DNA of 24,049 bases, from the NCBI GenBank assembly GCA_017829075.1, contig JAGAJA010000063.1, positions 1 through 24,049 of the forward strand. The letters are read 5' to 3'. The stretch comes from Oscillospiraceae bacterium. Its GTDB lineage: Bacteria > Bacillota_A > Clostridia > Oscillospirales > Ruminococcaceae. The position numbers and the translations under genes were made by a program. The notes beneath the pieces are model-generated. The model saw only the letters and a program-made list of their open reading frames with translations, was not told the DNA's origin and did no database searches. Below are positions 13,017 to 20,459 of the stretch, piece after piece (position 1 is the stretch's first letter; each line of letters starts with the position of its first letter).

Positions 13017-15362
13017 ATGGGAAACGAAAGAAGATGCGTTGTAACAGGTCTGGGACTTATCTGCGCGCTGGGCGACAATACAGATAAGTGCTGGAGCGCG
13101 GCGGCTGGCGGTATCACCGGTATCCGCGAGGTAAAGACCTTCAGCACCGAGGGCTGCTACGCGAACAAGGGCGCGGAGGTCGCTGAAAGCTCTGAGCAGC
13201 TTTCCCACGAGGACTATGACCGCAGCTCCCTGCTGTGCATTAAAGCGGCGGGCGAAGCCCTTGCGGACGCGGGATACACCGTAACGCCGGAGAACTCCGG
13301 AAGAATCGGCGTTATCGTGGGCAACTGCGTCGGCGGCGCGGCAAGCATTGACAAGTACTACACCGACGAATTCAAAACCGGCTCCGCAAAGCCATCTGAT
13401 ATCCTGAAAATGCCCGCTTCCGCTATCGCGAACAACGTTGCGCGGCATTTCGGACTGAACGGCGCGACTGCAAATATCGTAAACGCCTGCGCTGCGGGTA
13501 CAATGAGCCTTTCCTACGCCTGCGACCTTATCCGGGCAGGCAAGGCTGACGCGTTCGTTGCAGGCGGCTCTGACAGTTTCTCATCGCTGGCTTTCGCAGG
13601 CTTCCACGCGCTTCACGCTCTGTCAGCGGACGCCTGCTCTCCGTTCAACCACAGCAACGGTATCACGCTGGGCGAGGGCGCTGGTATACTCATCATCGAG
13701 AGCTACGACCACGCTGTCGCAAGAGGCGCAAAGATCTACTGTGAAGTACTCGGCTCAGGAGTAAGCTCTGACGCGCACCACATCACTGCGCCCCGTCCGG
13801 ACGGTCAGGGTCAGATGAGCGCTATCCGCAGAGCGGTGAAGAATTCCGGGCTGGAGTTCACCGATATCAACTACATAAACGCCCACGGCACAGGTACTGC
13901 AAAGAACGACGAGGCGGAGTTCCTTTCCCTGCACACGCTGTTCGACGAGAACAAGCATCTGTCGGTAAGCTCCACCAAGTCCATGACCGGACACTGCTTA
14001 GGCGCAGCAGGCTCTATCGAGGCTGTGCTGACCGTCAAGGCTGTCTGCGAGGACGTTCTTCCTCCGACTATCGGATACTCCGAGGAGGATCTGGCGGTAC
14101 TCAAGGAGAAGGCAGGGGACATTGATTTCGTTCCCAACACCAAGAGAGAAAAGACCGTGAATTACGCGGTTTCCAACTCCTTTGCGTTCGGCGGCAACAA
14201 CGCGAGCATCGTGTTCGCGAAGAAGCCCCACGACCTGCCGGACAACACCAACCGTGAGAAGATCTACATTACCGGTATCGGCAAGGTATGCGGCAGTGCG
14301 GCAGAAAATGCCGGTGAGGGCAAGGGTATCCGCGCAAACATCACCTCCGACGACTACAAGGAGCACGGCATTAAAATGGCATTCTACCGCAAGCTTGACC
14401 GCTTCAGCCAGATACAGCTCATCAGCGGCATGAGAGCGCTTGCGGACGGAAAGATCACCATAGACGAAAGCAACGAGAACGACATCGGCATAATCATCGG
14501 CACTGCCGACGGTCCGATGACGGAGATCGTGGGCTTCCAGAAGGCTGTTGTCGAGGGAGGAACTGCCAACGGCAGCGCGTTCTCCTTCCCGAATACGGTT
14601 TATAACGCGGCTGGCGGCTATTTCAGCATTTTCGCGGGAATAAAGGGCTACAACGTGACCGTTGCGAACAGCGTTCAGGCGGGTATCCAGAGCATCTGCT
14701 ACGCTGCGGACGTGCTTCACTCCGGCGGTGAGAGCATTATGGTGGCAAGCGGCACTGACGAGAACACCGATGTTGACGCAGAGCTTTACGGAAAGCTGGG
14801 TCTGCTGGCGGACAGCGCACCCTATTCAATGGATAAGCCGGGCTTTGTGCTGGGCGAGGGTTCGGTTTCCCTTATCATGGAAACTGAAAGCTCCGCTGAA
14901 AAGCGCGGCGTTGAGAAGTACGCCGAGGTAGCGGGCTGCGCTATGACCCACTGCGCAGTGGATTTCGGCACGGTTTCCGGCTCTGAAAGCGCACTCGTAA
15001 AGGCTATCGAAGAAGCCTGCGCGGACGCAGGTATAACTCCTGCGGAAATCGACGCAGTGAGCGGCTTTGCGGACGGTCACAAGGTGATAGACGGGCTGGA
15101 GCTTTCCGCTTACGGAAAGGCATTCGGCAGGGATATCCCGGTGTTCGCTGTAAGGCAGGAAATAGGCGAAGCAAGAGCGGCTGCCGGAACAATGCAGGCG
15201 GCATACGCTGCGGAGCTTCTCAGCGGAAAGCTTGGAAACACCGCTGCGGCTTATGTCGGCGGAAAGAAGACCGATGTGGACGTTTCCGGATATAAGTACA
15301 TTCTGGCGGCGGCATGGGGCGCAGGCGGATCTTATTCCGCTGTGGTACTCAAAAAGGCGTAA
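13017..15362 (+). CDS. Fused ketosynthase / chain-length factor (KS-CLF), type II polyketide type
   Basis: A 781-residue protein with two tandem thiolase-fold ketosynthase domains. The N-terminal domain (about 1-405) is FabF-like with the full triad Cys158 (NACAAGT), His290 (AHGTGT) and His326 (TGHCLGAAGS), so it should condense malonyl-ACP units. The second domain (about 413-781) restarts with ITGIGKVCG but has Gln554 (NSVQAG) at the Cys position and lacks the HGTGT and GH motifs. This is the hallmark of a chain-length factor (KS-beta). The usual two proteins are joined in one chain here. Ribosome binding site GGGAGA at 13004-13009 supports ATG 13017. A remote alternative is a KS duplication with a structural second half. 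Confidence 0.9.
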   Translation: MGNERRCVVTGLGLICALGDNTDKCWSAAAGGITGIREVKTFSTEGCYANKGAEVAESSEQLSHEDYDRSSLLCIKAAGEALADAGYTVTPENSGRIGVIVGNCVGGAASIDKYYTDEFKTGSAKPSDILKMPASAIANNVARHFGLNGATANIVNACAAGTMSLSYACDLIRAGKADAFVAGGSDSFSSLAFAGFHALHALSADACSPFNHSNGITLGEGAGILIIESYDHAVARGAKIYCEVLGSGVSSDAHHITAPRPDGQGQMSAIRRAVKNSGLEFTDINYINAHGTGTAKNDEAEFLSLHTLFDENKHLSVSSTKSMTGHCLGAAGSIEAVLTVKAVCEDVLPPTIGYSEEDLAVLKEKAGDIDFVPNTKREKTVNYAVSNSFAFGGNNASIVFAKKPHDLPDNTNREKIYITGIGKVCGSAAENAGEGKGIRANITSDDYKEHGIKMAFYRKLDRFSQIQLISGMRALADGKITIDESNENDIGIIIGTADGPMTEIVGFQKAVVEGGTANGSAFSFPNTVYNAAGGYFSIFAGIKGYNVTVANSVQAGIQSICYAADVLHSGGESIMVASGTDENTDVDAELYGKLGLLADSAPYSMDKPGFVLGEGSVSLIMETESSAEKRGVEKYAEVAGCAMTHCAVDFGTVSGSESALVKAIEEACADAGITPAEIDAVSGFADGHKVIDGLELSAYGKAFGRDIPVFAVRQEIGEARAAAGTMQAAYAAELLSGKLGNTAAAYVGGKKTDVDVSGYKYILAAAWGAGGSYSAVVLKKA

Positions 15363-15369
15363 AATTCAA

Positions 15370-15404
15370 AATAAGGCGGGGGGATTCTCCCTGCCTTTAT
15401 TTTC
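15370..15404 (+). terminator. Intercistronic hairpin, possible attenuator between KS-CLF and ketoreductase genes
   Basis: AATAAGGCGGGG (from 15370) pairs with CCCTGCCTTTATT (to about 15402) with one bulge and one wobble; a T-rich tail follows. It occupies most of the only sizable gap (59 nt) inside the operon. It could reduce downstream expression or stabilise the upstream mRNA. Confidence 0.5.
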
Positions 15405-15421
15405 AATAGAGGAGGACTATT

Positions 15422-16156
15422 TTGGATAAGGTTGCACTGGTGACCGGAGCTTCCCGCGGTATAGGCAAGGCTTGCGCGCTGCGGCTGGCGGAATGCGGTT
15501 ACGATATTGTGGTGAATTACAACTCAAACGAAGCGCTGGCGCAGGAGGTTGTCTCCTCCATCGAAGCCATGGGCAGAAAAGCGGCGGCTATCAAGGCGAA
15601 CACCGCCGACCTGAAAGAGGTTCAGGCGATGTTCCGTGAGGCGCACAAGATATTCGGACGTCTGGACGTGCTGGTGAACAACGCTGGAGTTGTTGATGAC
15701 GCGTATCTTCTGATGATAAACGAGGATTCTCTTTCCAGAAGCCTTGACATCAACATCAAGGGCTATTTCCACTGCGCGCAGCAGGCGGCGCTCAAGATGA
15801 TGAGCAAGAAGCAGGGCAAGATAATCAACGTTTCCTCCGTAAGCTCGGTGCTGGCGGTGGAGGGTCAGGGAGTTTACAGCGCGACAAAGGGCGCGGTGAA
15901 TTCTATGACAGCTACCCTCGCAAAAGAACTTGCTCCGCGTGGCATTCAGGTGAACGCAGTCGCTCCCGGCTTCATCGAAACCGAAATGCTGGACGCTATC
16001 CCGGAGGACAAGAAAGCGGAGTACCTCAAGGCTATCCCGATGAACCGCCTCGGCACTGCAAAGGAAGTTGCGGACGTTGTAGCACAGCTTTGCTCCGACG
16101 CATTCTCCTATATGACTGGACAGGTCATCGTACTTGACGGAGGTCTTAGCTTATGA
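15422..16156 (+). CDS. 3-oxoacyl-ACP reductase (FabG-like ketoreductase)
   Basis: A 244-residue short-chain dehydrogenase. TGASRGIG (8-15) binds NADPH; NNAG lies at 86-89; the catalytic Ser139, Tyr152 and Lys156 (YSATK) are complete. It reduces 3-oxoacyl-ACP to 3-hydroxyacyl-ACP. The start is a TTG at 15422, six nt after a perfect GGAGG (15411-15415); no ATG fits. It overlaps the dehydratase start by four bases (ATGA). Context makes it the KR of the KS-CLF system. A fabG symbol is withheld because the operon is not the housekeeping one. Confidence 0.93.
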   Translation: MDKVALVTGASRGIGKACALRLAECGYDIVVNYNSNEALAQEVVSSIEAMGRKAAAIKANTADLKEVQAMFREAHKIFGRLDVLVNNAGVVDDAYLLMINEDSLSRSLDINIKGYFHCAQQAALKMMSKKQGKIINVSSVSSVLAVEGQGVYSATKGAVNSMTATLAKELAPRGIQVNAVAPGFIETEMLDAIPEDKKAEYLKAIPMNRLGTAKEVADVVAQLCSDAFSYMTGQVIVLDGGLSL

Positions 16157-16602
16157 TGAATCTTCTTGAGATAAACAGCCGTATCAAGCAGCGCCCGCCG
16201 TTCCAAATGATAGAGCGGGTGACGGAGCTTGAACCGGGGGTTTCCGCAAAGGGAATAAAGTGCGTTTCTGTGAATGAGCCTTATTTCATGGGGCATTTCC
16301 CGGACGCTCCGATAATGCCGGGAGTTCTTATGATAGAGAGTGCGGCGCAGCTTTGCAGCCTTGTTATCGCTCCTGAGGGCGCGGCTGAAGACGAGAGCAA
16401 GCTTTATGTGCTGCTCAAGGTAAAGGATTTCAAGTTTCTGCGCCCGGTAATTCCCGGCGATAAGCTGGAGATCGAGGTCAAGGTAACTATGGCATCTGCG
16501 GCGGCTTACGAGTTTTCCGCAGTTATCTCTGTTGACGGCGCTGTCCGGGCAAAGGGCAGTATGCTGTTCACAGCAATGGACAAGAGCGCGGTTTATGGCT
16601 GA
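16153..16602 (+). CDS. 3-hydroxyacyl-ACP dehydratase (FabZ-like hot-dog fold)
   Basis: A 149-residue hot-dog dehydratase. GHFPDAPIMPGVLMIE carries the catalytic His48 and Glu62 of the FabZ family. It turns 3-hydroxyacyl-ACP into trans-2-enoyl-ACP. With no enoyl reductase in the operon, double bonds would stay and accumulate over cycles. The ATG at 16153 overlaps the ketoreductase stop (ATGA), and GGAGG at 16139-16143 supports it; a second ATG at 16156 is possible. The 3' end overlaps the next gene by 8 bases. Confidence 0.93.
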   Translation: MMNLLEINSRIKQRPPFQMIERVTELEPGVSAKGIKCVSVNEPYFMGHFPDAPIMPGVLMIESAAQLCSLVIAPEGAAEDESKLYVLLKVKDFKFLRPVIPGDKLEIEVKVTMASAAAYEFSAVISVDGAVRAKGSMLFTAMDKSAVYG

Positions 16603-17218
16603 TCTGATCGTTGATTACACCGCCTGCATGATTTCCGGCGGGGCGGGGCTTAAGAGCCGGATAGAGAGCGCGGCGGCGGAGTATTCCCCGCTGTGCGGAG
16701 AGTATTTCAGCTATCTGTACGGGAAGCGCGGAGCGGCTTTTACCGAGAGCGCCTGCGGATTTCTGCTGCTGGATAATCTGCTGATAAAGAACGGCGTGAA
16801 CCGTTCGGAGGTCGCAATTGCGAGAAATTCCGACGGCAGACCCTGCGTTATCAACCGCACCGATATTGATTTCAGCATTTCTCATTCCGAGGGAGCGGCG
16901 TTCTGCTGCGTTGTCATCGGTGAGAATGCGGCGGTAGGTGCGGACGTGCAGCGGGTCAGGAATTACAGCCGGGAATATCTGGAGCAGCTTGCCCGGACAT
17001 TCATGAGCAAGTCCCAGCTTGAGAGCTTCCTCATAAGCTCCGACAGGACGGAGTATTTCTACACTGCATGGACGAACAGAGAAGCGGCTTACAAGCGCTG
17101 CGGCAGCTATCCCGGACTTACCGATGACTTTGACGGCGCGGCGGCTCAGGGCAGCTTTACCGTTGGAAAAATAACCGCCTGCGGCGGCAGATATTATTAC
17201 AGCATCAGCCTTGCGTAA
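16595..17218 (+). CDS. Sfp-type 4'-phosphopantetheinyl transferase
   Basis: A 207-residue PPTase. GADVQ (Asp117) is the Mg2+-binding motif and WTNREAAYK (Trp159, Glu163, Lys167) is the second signature, with Arg in place of the usual Lys before Glu. FSISHSEG precedes them, as in the Sfp family. It moves phosphopantetheine from CoA to the ACP serine. A dedicated PPTase within the operon supports a specialised biosynthetic pathway. The ATG overlaps the dehydratase 3' end, implying coupled translation; a longer in-frame reading inside the dehydratase gene is not supported. About 30 nt separate it from the flavoprotein gene. Confidence 0.88.
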   Translation: MADLIVDYTACMISGGAGLKSRIESAAAEYSPLCGEYFSYLYGKRGAAFTESACGFLLLDNLLIKNGVNRSEVAIARNSDGRPCVINRTDIDFSISHSEGAAFCCVVIGENAAVGADVQRVRNYSREYLEQLARTFMSKSQLESFLISSDRTEYFYTAWTNREAAYKRCGSYPGLTDDFDGAAAQGSFTVGKITACGGRYYYSISLA

Positions 17219-17248
17219 TGGCGGCTATGCGTGAAAACAGGAGAACGA

Positions 17249-17956
17249 ATGAGAGTATTGATACTTAACGGAAGCCCGAAATCGGAACGCAGCAACACGC
17301 TGAATATCACAAAAGCGTTCCTCAAAGGCTTTCCGGAGGACACCGAGGTTGAGCAGGTAAACCTCTATAAAATGAACATCAAGCCCTGCTGCGGCTGCTT
17401 TTCCTGCTGGAGCAAGACTCCCGGTCAGTGCGTGATAAAGGACGATATGCAGGAGATCTACAAGAAAATTGAGGCTGCTGACATCGTTATCGAGAGCTTC
17501 CCGCTGTATTTCTTCGGAATGCCCTCCCAGATGAAAGCAATGACAGACCGCTGCCTGCCGTTCATGCTGCCGTATATGGGCAACCTTGTGGAGGACAAGA
17601 ACGCAAGCTTCCACGAGCTGCGGGACGAGAGTATGCACGAAAAGCGGCTTGTGGTAATTACCACCTGCGGCTATGTGGACGAAAAACCCATGTACCCTGC
17701 CCTGCTGAAGCAGCTTGACCTTATCGCCGGGGACGGGAATTACACCGCTATTCTCTGCCCGGAGGGAGAGCTTTTCATCGCGGAAAAGGCGAAGCGCCAG
17801 CGCGAGGGCTACCTTGCGGAGATCACCAAGGCAGGCGCGGAGTTCGCGCAGAACCGCTGCCTTTCCGAGGAAACAAAGAAGCGCATCGCAAAGCCGATAC
17901 TTTCACCCAAGGGCTTTGAAACGATCACCCTTGCCCACTGGGAAATGAACAAGTGA
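17249..17956 (+). CDS. Flavodoxin-fold NAD(P)H-dependent reductase with CxxCxxC motif
   Basis: A 235-residue FMN-binding flavodoxin-fold protein of the NADPH-dependent FMN reductase / iron-sulfur flavoprotein group. ILNGSPKSERSNT (5-17) binds FMN phosphate. Cys47, Cys50, Cys53 and Cys61 give C-x2-C-x2-C-x7-C, the compact cluster motif of iron-sulfur flavoproteins; Cys48 is extra. FPLYFFGMPSQMKAMTDR is the second flavin-binding stretch. Expected role is electron transfer or reduction. A link to the pathway product (for instance tailoring of double bonds) is possible but speculative. The start is ATG 17249, with AGGAG (17239-17243); a GTG at 17231 lacks a site. Last gene of the operon. Confidence 0.82.
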   Translation: MRVLILNGSPKSERSNTLNITKAFLKGFPEDTEVEQVNLYKMNIKPCCGCFSCWSKTPGQCVIKDDMQEIYKKIEAADIVIESFPLYFFGMPSQMKAMTDRCLPFMLPYMGNLVEDKNASFHELRDESMHEKRLVVITTCGYVDEKPMYPALLKQLDLIAGDGNYTAILCPEGELFIAEKAKRQREGYLAEITKAGAEFAQNRCLSEETKKRIAKPILSPKGFETITLAHWEMNK

Positions 17957-18061
17957 TATGAACTCTGGACAGGATACGTTACCACACATGACGTGGGCGA
18001 GCACATCGGCGCTGTAATATATCCGCATCAAACCAAATGTTATCTTGCAGTTAGGAACTAA
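17957..18061 (+). pseudogene. Possible coding remnant in frame after the flavoprotein stop
   Basis: Directly after the TGA stop of the flavoprotein gene, the same frame stays open for 34 codons (YELWTGYVTTHDVGEH...) and then ends in TAATAA. Its composition looks protein-like. It could be the end of a decayed gene, or an extension lost when a premature stop arose. I do not recognise a family. Confidence 0.2.
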
Positions 18062-18090
18062 TAAATAGGATTATACTGATATAACAAGTG

Positions 18091-18124
18091 AACCGTGCTG
18101 TGGATTGCAGCGCGGTTTTGTTTT
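18091..18124 (+). terminator. Rho-independent terminator of the biosynthetic operon
   Basis: A 10-bp stem AACCGTGCTG/CAGCGCGGTT with one G·U pair (18091-18100 with 18108-18117), a 7-nt loop, then TTGTTTT. Confidence 0.88.
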
Positions 18125-18140
18125 ATCGGGTCGTGGTTTA

Positions 18141-18370
18141 TAAATTGGAATTTGTCGAGCTCCTCGACACGCAACTCCGCGCTTTGCGCGGAACGCTTTT
18201 CGCTTCCTTTTGGCACAAAAGGAAGTAGGGTGTGGGGCAAAGCCCCACCACTCGCGCGTAAGCGCGTTACTCGGCGCGGCAGCGCCGCTATACGCATAAA
18301 AGGCGCTAAAGGGGCGCGGGGGAAAACAAGAGTTTTCCCCCGATCAATGACTGCGGAGCAGGCATTGACA
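18141..18370 (-). repeat. Hairpin-rich interspersed repeat, copy 2 (inverted, divergent middle)
   Basis: Reverse-oriented copy of the element at 58-274. The outer part TGTCAATGCCTGC...GCAGTCATTGA and the GGGGGAAAAC hairpin are the same. The GTGGGG hairpin and the AAAGGAAGC stem also recur. The middle is longer and differs (GGCGCTGCCGCGCC, CGCGCTTACGCGCG). The last hairpin is GTCGAG-GAG-CTCGAC. It follows the operon terminator. The short 18371-18462 gap to copy 3 holds nothing I recognise. Confidence 0.85.
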
Positions 18371-18462
18371 AACTCAAAAAGATTATTCTAAGTTGTTATT
18401 TGGCAGTGCAAATCTGACCGGAAAAGTGGCAAAACCATACCAATAACGCACGATGAGGTAGT

Positions 18463-18681
18463 TGTCTGTTGCTGCCGTAGGCAGCAACAGACAGGGGGAA
18501 AACTCTTGTTTTCCCCCTGTTACCCCTTTAGCGCTTCTGACGCGTTTATGCGCTGCCGCGCTGAGTGGTGGGGCGCTGCCCCACACCCCGCTTCCATTTG
18601 GAAGCCAAAAGGAAGCGAAAAGCAATTGCGCTTCGCGCGGAAGTCGCCGGCGGGCGTACCCGCCCGACAAATTCCAATTTA
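18463..18681 (+). repeat. Hairpin-rich interspersed repeat, copy 3
   Basis: Same orientation and architecture as copy 1 (58-274). The first hairpin has another sequence but is again a perfect inverted repeat: TGTCTGTTGCTGCC (18463-18476) with GGCAGCAACAGACA (18480-18493). The last hairpin is GGCGGG/CCCGCC, before CGACAAATTCCAATTTA. Central stems are nearly identical to copy 1. It lies between copy 2 and the 3' end of the YlbJ-like gene. Confidence 0.88.
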
Positions 18682-18738
18682 TTATCACTTTCACAAACGC
18701 TCCCTCGGAAATCACTATACGTCTCCTCAGAGGATTTT

Positions 18739-19824
18739 TTACCTCAGTGTTCTGCGGTACTTCTCCTTTTCCACCGAATAGATCAGAATTCCCGCCATGA
18801 TCATAACGCACACCGACATTCCCGCATTCACCGAGGAAAGCTCTCCTCGCGCCGCGTTTGCGGAATACACTTCCTCCGCCGGAGCTGCGATAATTCCGGC
18901 TGGAATAGCAAATACTGCGCTCATTACCGCCGCCGGAATACGGGATATCACCAGCGGCTTCACCGGAACTGTTCCGCCGGACACCGCTGTGACCTGCATC
19001 AGAACGCATACTCCCCCGAACGAAAGCAGCCCGGCGCAAATCGGAGCTGCCGCCCCCTCCGGGACAAGCTCCCGCACTCTTGTTATTTCAAGGAACGCCG
19101 GCAATATTCTATCTGCGTTACCGCCAGCCCCGGCAAAGCTCAGCATCTTTGCCACAAGCCCGGTTATCCCCGCCGCATTCAGCAACGCAGTTACCGCCGA
19201 AAAAGCCGCCGCCATTACGCATACCGTGTACATTACCCGTGCGCCGCTGTCCACCGACCGGATAAAGCAATCCGCACTGAGATCACAGCCAGCCTCGCCG
19301 CCCTCCAGTGTGATTTTTTCCCCTGTCCTGCATATTATCACCGCCATGACAAGGGACGACAGAAAACAGGCTCCGAACAATATCCCTCCTGCCGCCGCGC
19401 TGCCAAAGACCTGCATTCCCGCCGTCCCTATCACAAAGGACGGCCCGCTGCCGTAGCAGCAGCACAGCATTCTCCCAGCATTCTTCCGGGATAATCTTCC
19501 GCTGCTCACCAGCCCGGAAAGCAGCCTTGCCCCCACCGGATATCCTCCGATATTCGACAGCACAAACACCGCACACAGCTCCTCCGGGATTCCCAGAAGC
19601 TTCGACAGCGGAAAGGTCAGCGGCCTTAACGCAGTCCGGTAAAGCCCACTCTGCTGCATATAAACCGACAATACCGTAAACGCGAACAGCGCCGGGATAA
19701 CCACCTCAAGGCAGCCGGCAACCGAGCTTTTTACCGCCCCGGACAGCTCTGCCGGATTTAACAGAATGCCCGCCGCAGCGCACACCAGCGCTGCCGACAG
19801 CAGATATTTCATTGCTTTGCTCAT
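18739..19824 (-). CDS. YlbJ-like sporulation integral membrane protein
   Basis: A 361-residue, multi-spanning membrane protein with the NIGGYPVGARLL, GSGPSFVIG and FLEITR segments of the YlbJ / nucleoside-recognition (Gate) family. In Bacillus, ylbJ is needed for spore cortex formation; its transported substrate is unknown. About 8-10 hydrophobic stretches are visible. I start it at ATG 19824, where the upstream gene's stop overlaps it as TGATG; a GTG at 19827 is an alternative. Translation is coupled to the upstream small membrane protein. No clear terminator follows before repeat copy 3. Confidence 0.82.
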   Translation of the reverse strand: MSKAMKYLLSAALVCAAAGILLNPAELSGAVKSSVAGCLEVVIPALFAFTVLSVYMQQSGLYRTALRPLTFPLSKLLGIPEELCAVFVLSNIGGYPVGARLLSGLVSSGRLSRKNAGRMLCCCYGSGPSFVIGTAGMQVFGSAAAGGILFGACFLSSLVMAVIICRTGEKITLEGGEAGCDLSADCFIRSVDSGARVMYTVCVMAAAFSAVTALLNAAGITGLVAKMLSFAGAGGNADRILPAFLEITRVRELVPEGAAAPICAGLLSFGGVCVLMQVTAVSGGTVPVKPLVISRIPAAVMSAVFAIPAGIIAAPAEEVYSANAARGELSSVNAGMSVCVMIMAGILIYSVEKEKYRRTLR

Positions 19825-20204
19825 CACTTATCCTGAGAATTGACCCCGGATACTCCCCCGGCAGCGCCGAAGCCTATGCAAAGCGCCAGCTTCACCGGAA
19901 GCAGCGCCCCCTGCACCGTCCCGAATATCAGCGCCAGCAATATCAGAGGGACACAGTACATTATCCCGCATACCGCTCCGGTTTTAAGCCCGCCCCGACG
20001 ACGCATTTTCCCGGCAGTCCGCCCACATAGGAAGCTGCCCATTGCCGCCGCAGGCACCGCCACGATCCACGAAAGCCCTCCGTCCGCGCCGAGAAGCCAC
20101 ATAATGAGCGCTCCCGCCGCAGCCGTACCTGCCGTCAGCAGATATCCCGCTGCCAACCCAGCGCCGAACGGCAGAAGCCGCGAATTACTGCGCCGCTTTC
20201 TCAT
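19824..20204 (-). CDS. Small four-helix membrane protein, TIGR04086/YrzE-like
   Basis: A 126-residue protein with a basic N terminus (MRKRRSNSR) and four hydrophobic segments separated by short loops, including CGRTAGKMRRRGGLKTGAVCG and a glycine-rich end GFGAAGGVSGVN. This layout fits the Firmicutes TIGR04086 (YrzE-like) membrane family, whose function is unknown. Its stop overlaps the YlbJ-like start, so the two are co-translated. It may share the sporulation role of its neighbour. The start has an AAAAGGGTGATGA leader. I could not identify a firm promoter in the 255-nt gap to the divergent PocR receptor gene. Confidence 0.65.
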   Translation of the reverse strand: MRKRRSNSRLLPFGAGLAAGYLLTAGTAAAGALIMWLLGADGGLSWIVAVPAAAMGSFLCGRTAGKMRRRGGLKTGAVCGIMYCVPLILLALIFGTVQGALLPVKLALCIGFGAAGGVSGVNSQDK

Positions 20205-20364
20205 TTCATCACCCTTTTCATGCTGTATTTGATCTCTGAATAAAATATATGCCGCACTTGTCCGGTTTAGGCTTTATTTTTGGTACAAATTTAGCGTATG
20301 TGAATTATTCACAAAAATTTCATTAAAAATTAGGCTCTGTTTGCTGTTTTTTACATTAAACCCC

Positions 20365-20393
20365 TTGATTTCTTTTTGAAAATACTGTATAAT
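20365..20393 (+). promoter_or_regulatory. Predicted promoter of the PocR receptor-fucO unit
   Basis: TTGATT (20365-20370), 17-nt spacer, TATAAT (20388-20393), 66 nt before the receptor start. Confidence 0.75.
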
Positions 20394-20459
20394 ATAAGTG
20401 TGTAATTATTGGAGGCATTTAGTTTCCGTTTATTCTATCAATAAAAAGGAGAAATATCA

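Noticed and set aside
12672..13448. Long minus-strand open frames opposite real genes (here, and at 327-1055, 2423-3226, 6223-7056, 13998-14720, 21843-22826)
   Set aside because: Each is antisense to a gene with clear family motifs and shows no domain or start signal of its own.
12768..16602. Housekeeping fatty acid synthesis cluster
   Set aside because: No fabD, fabH, acc genes or enoyl reductase. The second KS half has the CLF-type Gln, and a dedicated PPTase is present.
18565..19494. Plus-strand frames of 219-309 codons opposite the YlbJ-like gene
   Set aside because: Composition is a mirror of the membrane protein on the other strand (Pro/Ser/Arg-rich, no domains).
20205..20300. A sporulation SigE-type promoter for the ylbJ-like pair
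   Set aside because: ATATATT and AAATACAG are present on the minus strand, but spacing and match to the SigE consensus were too poor to call.
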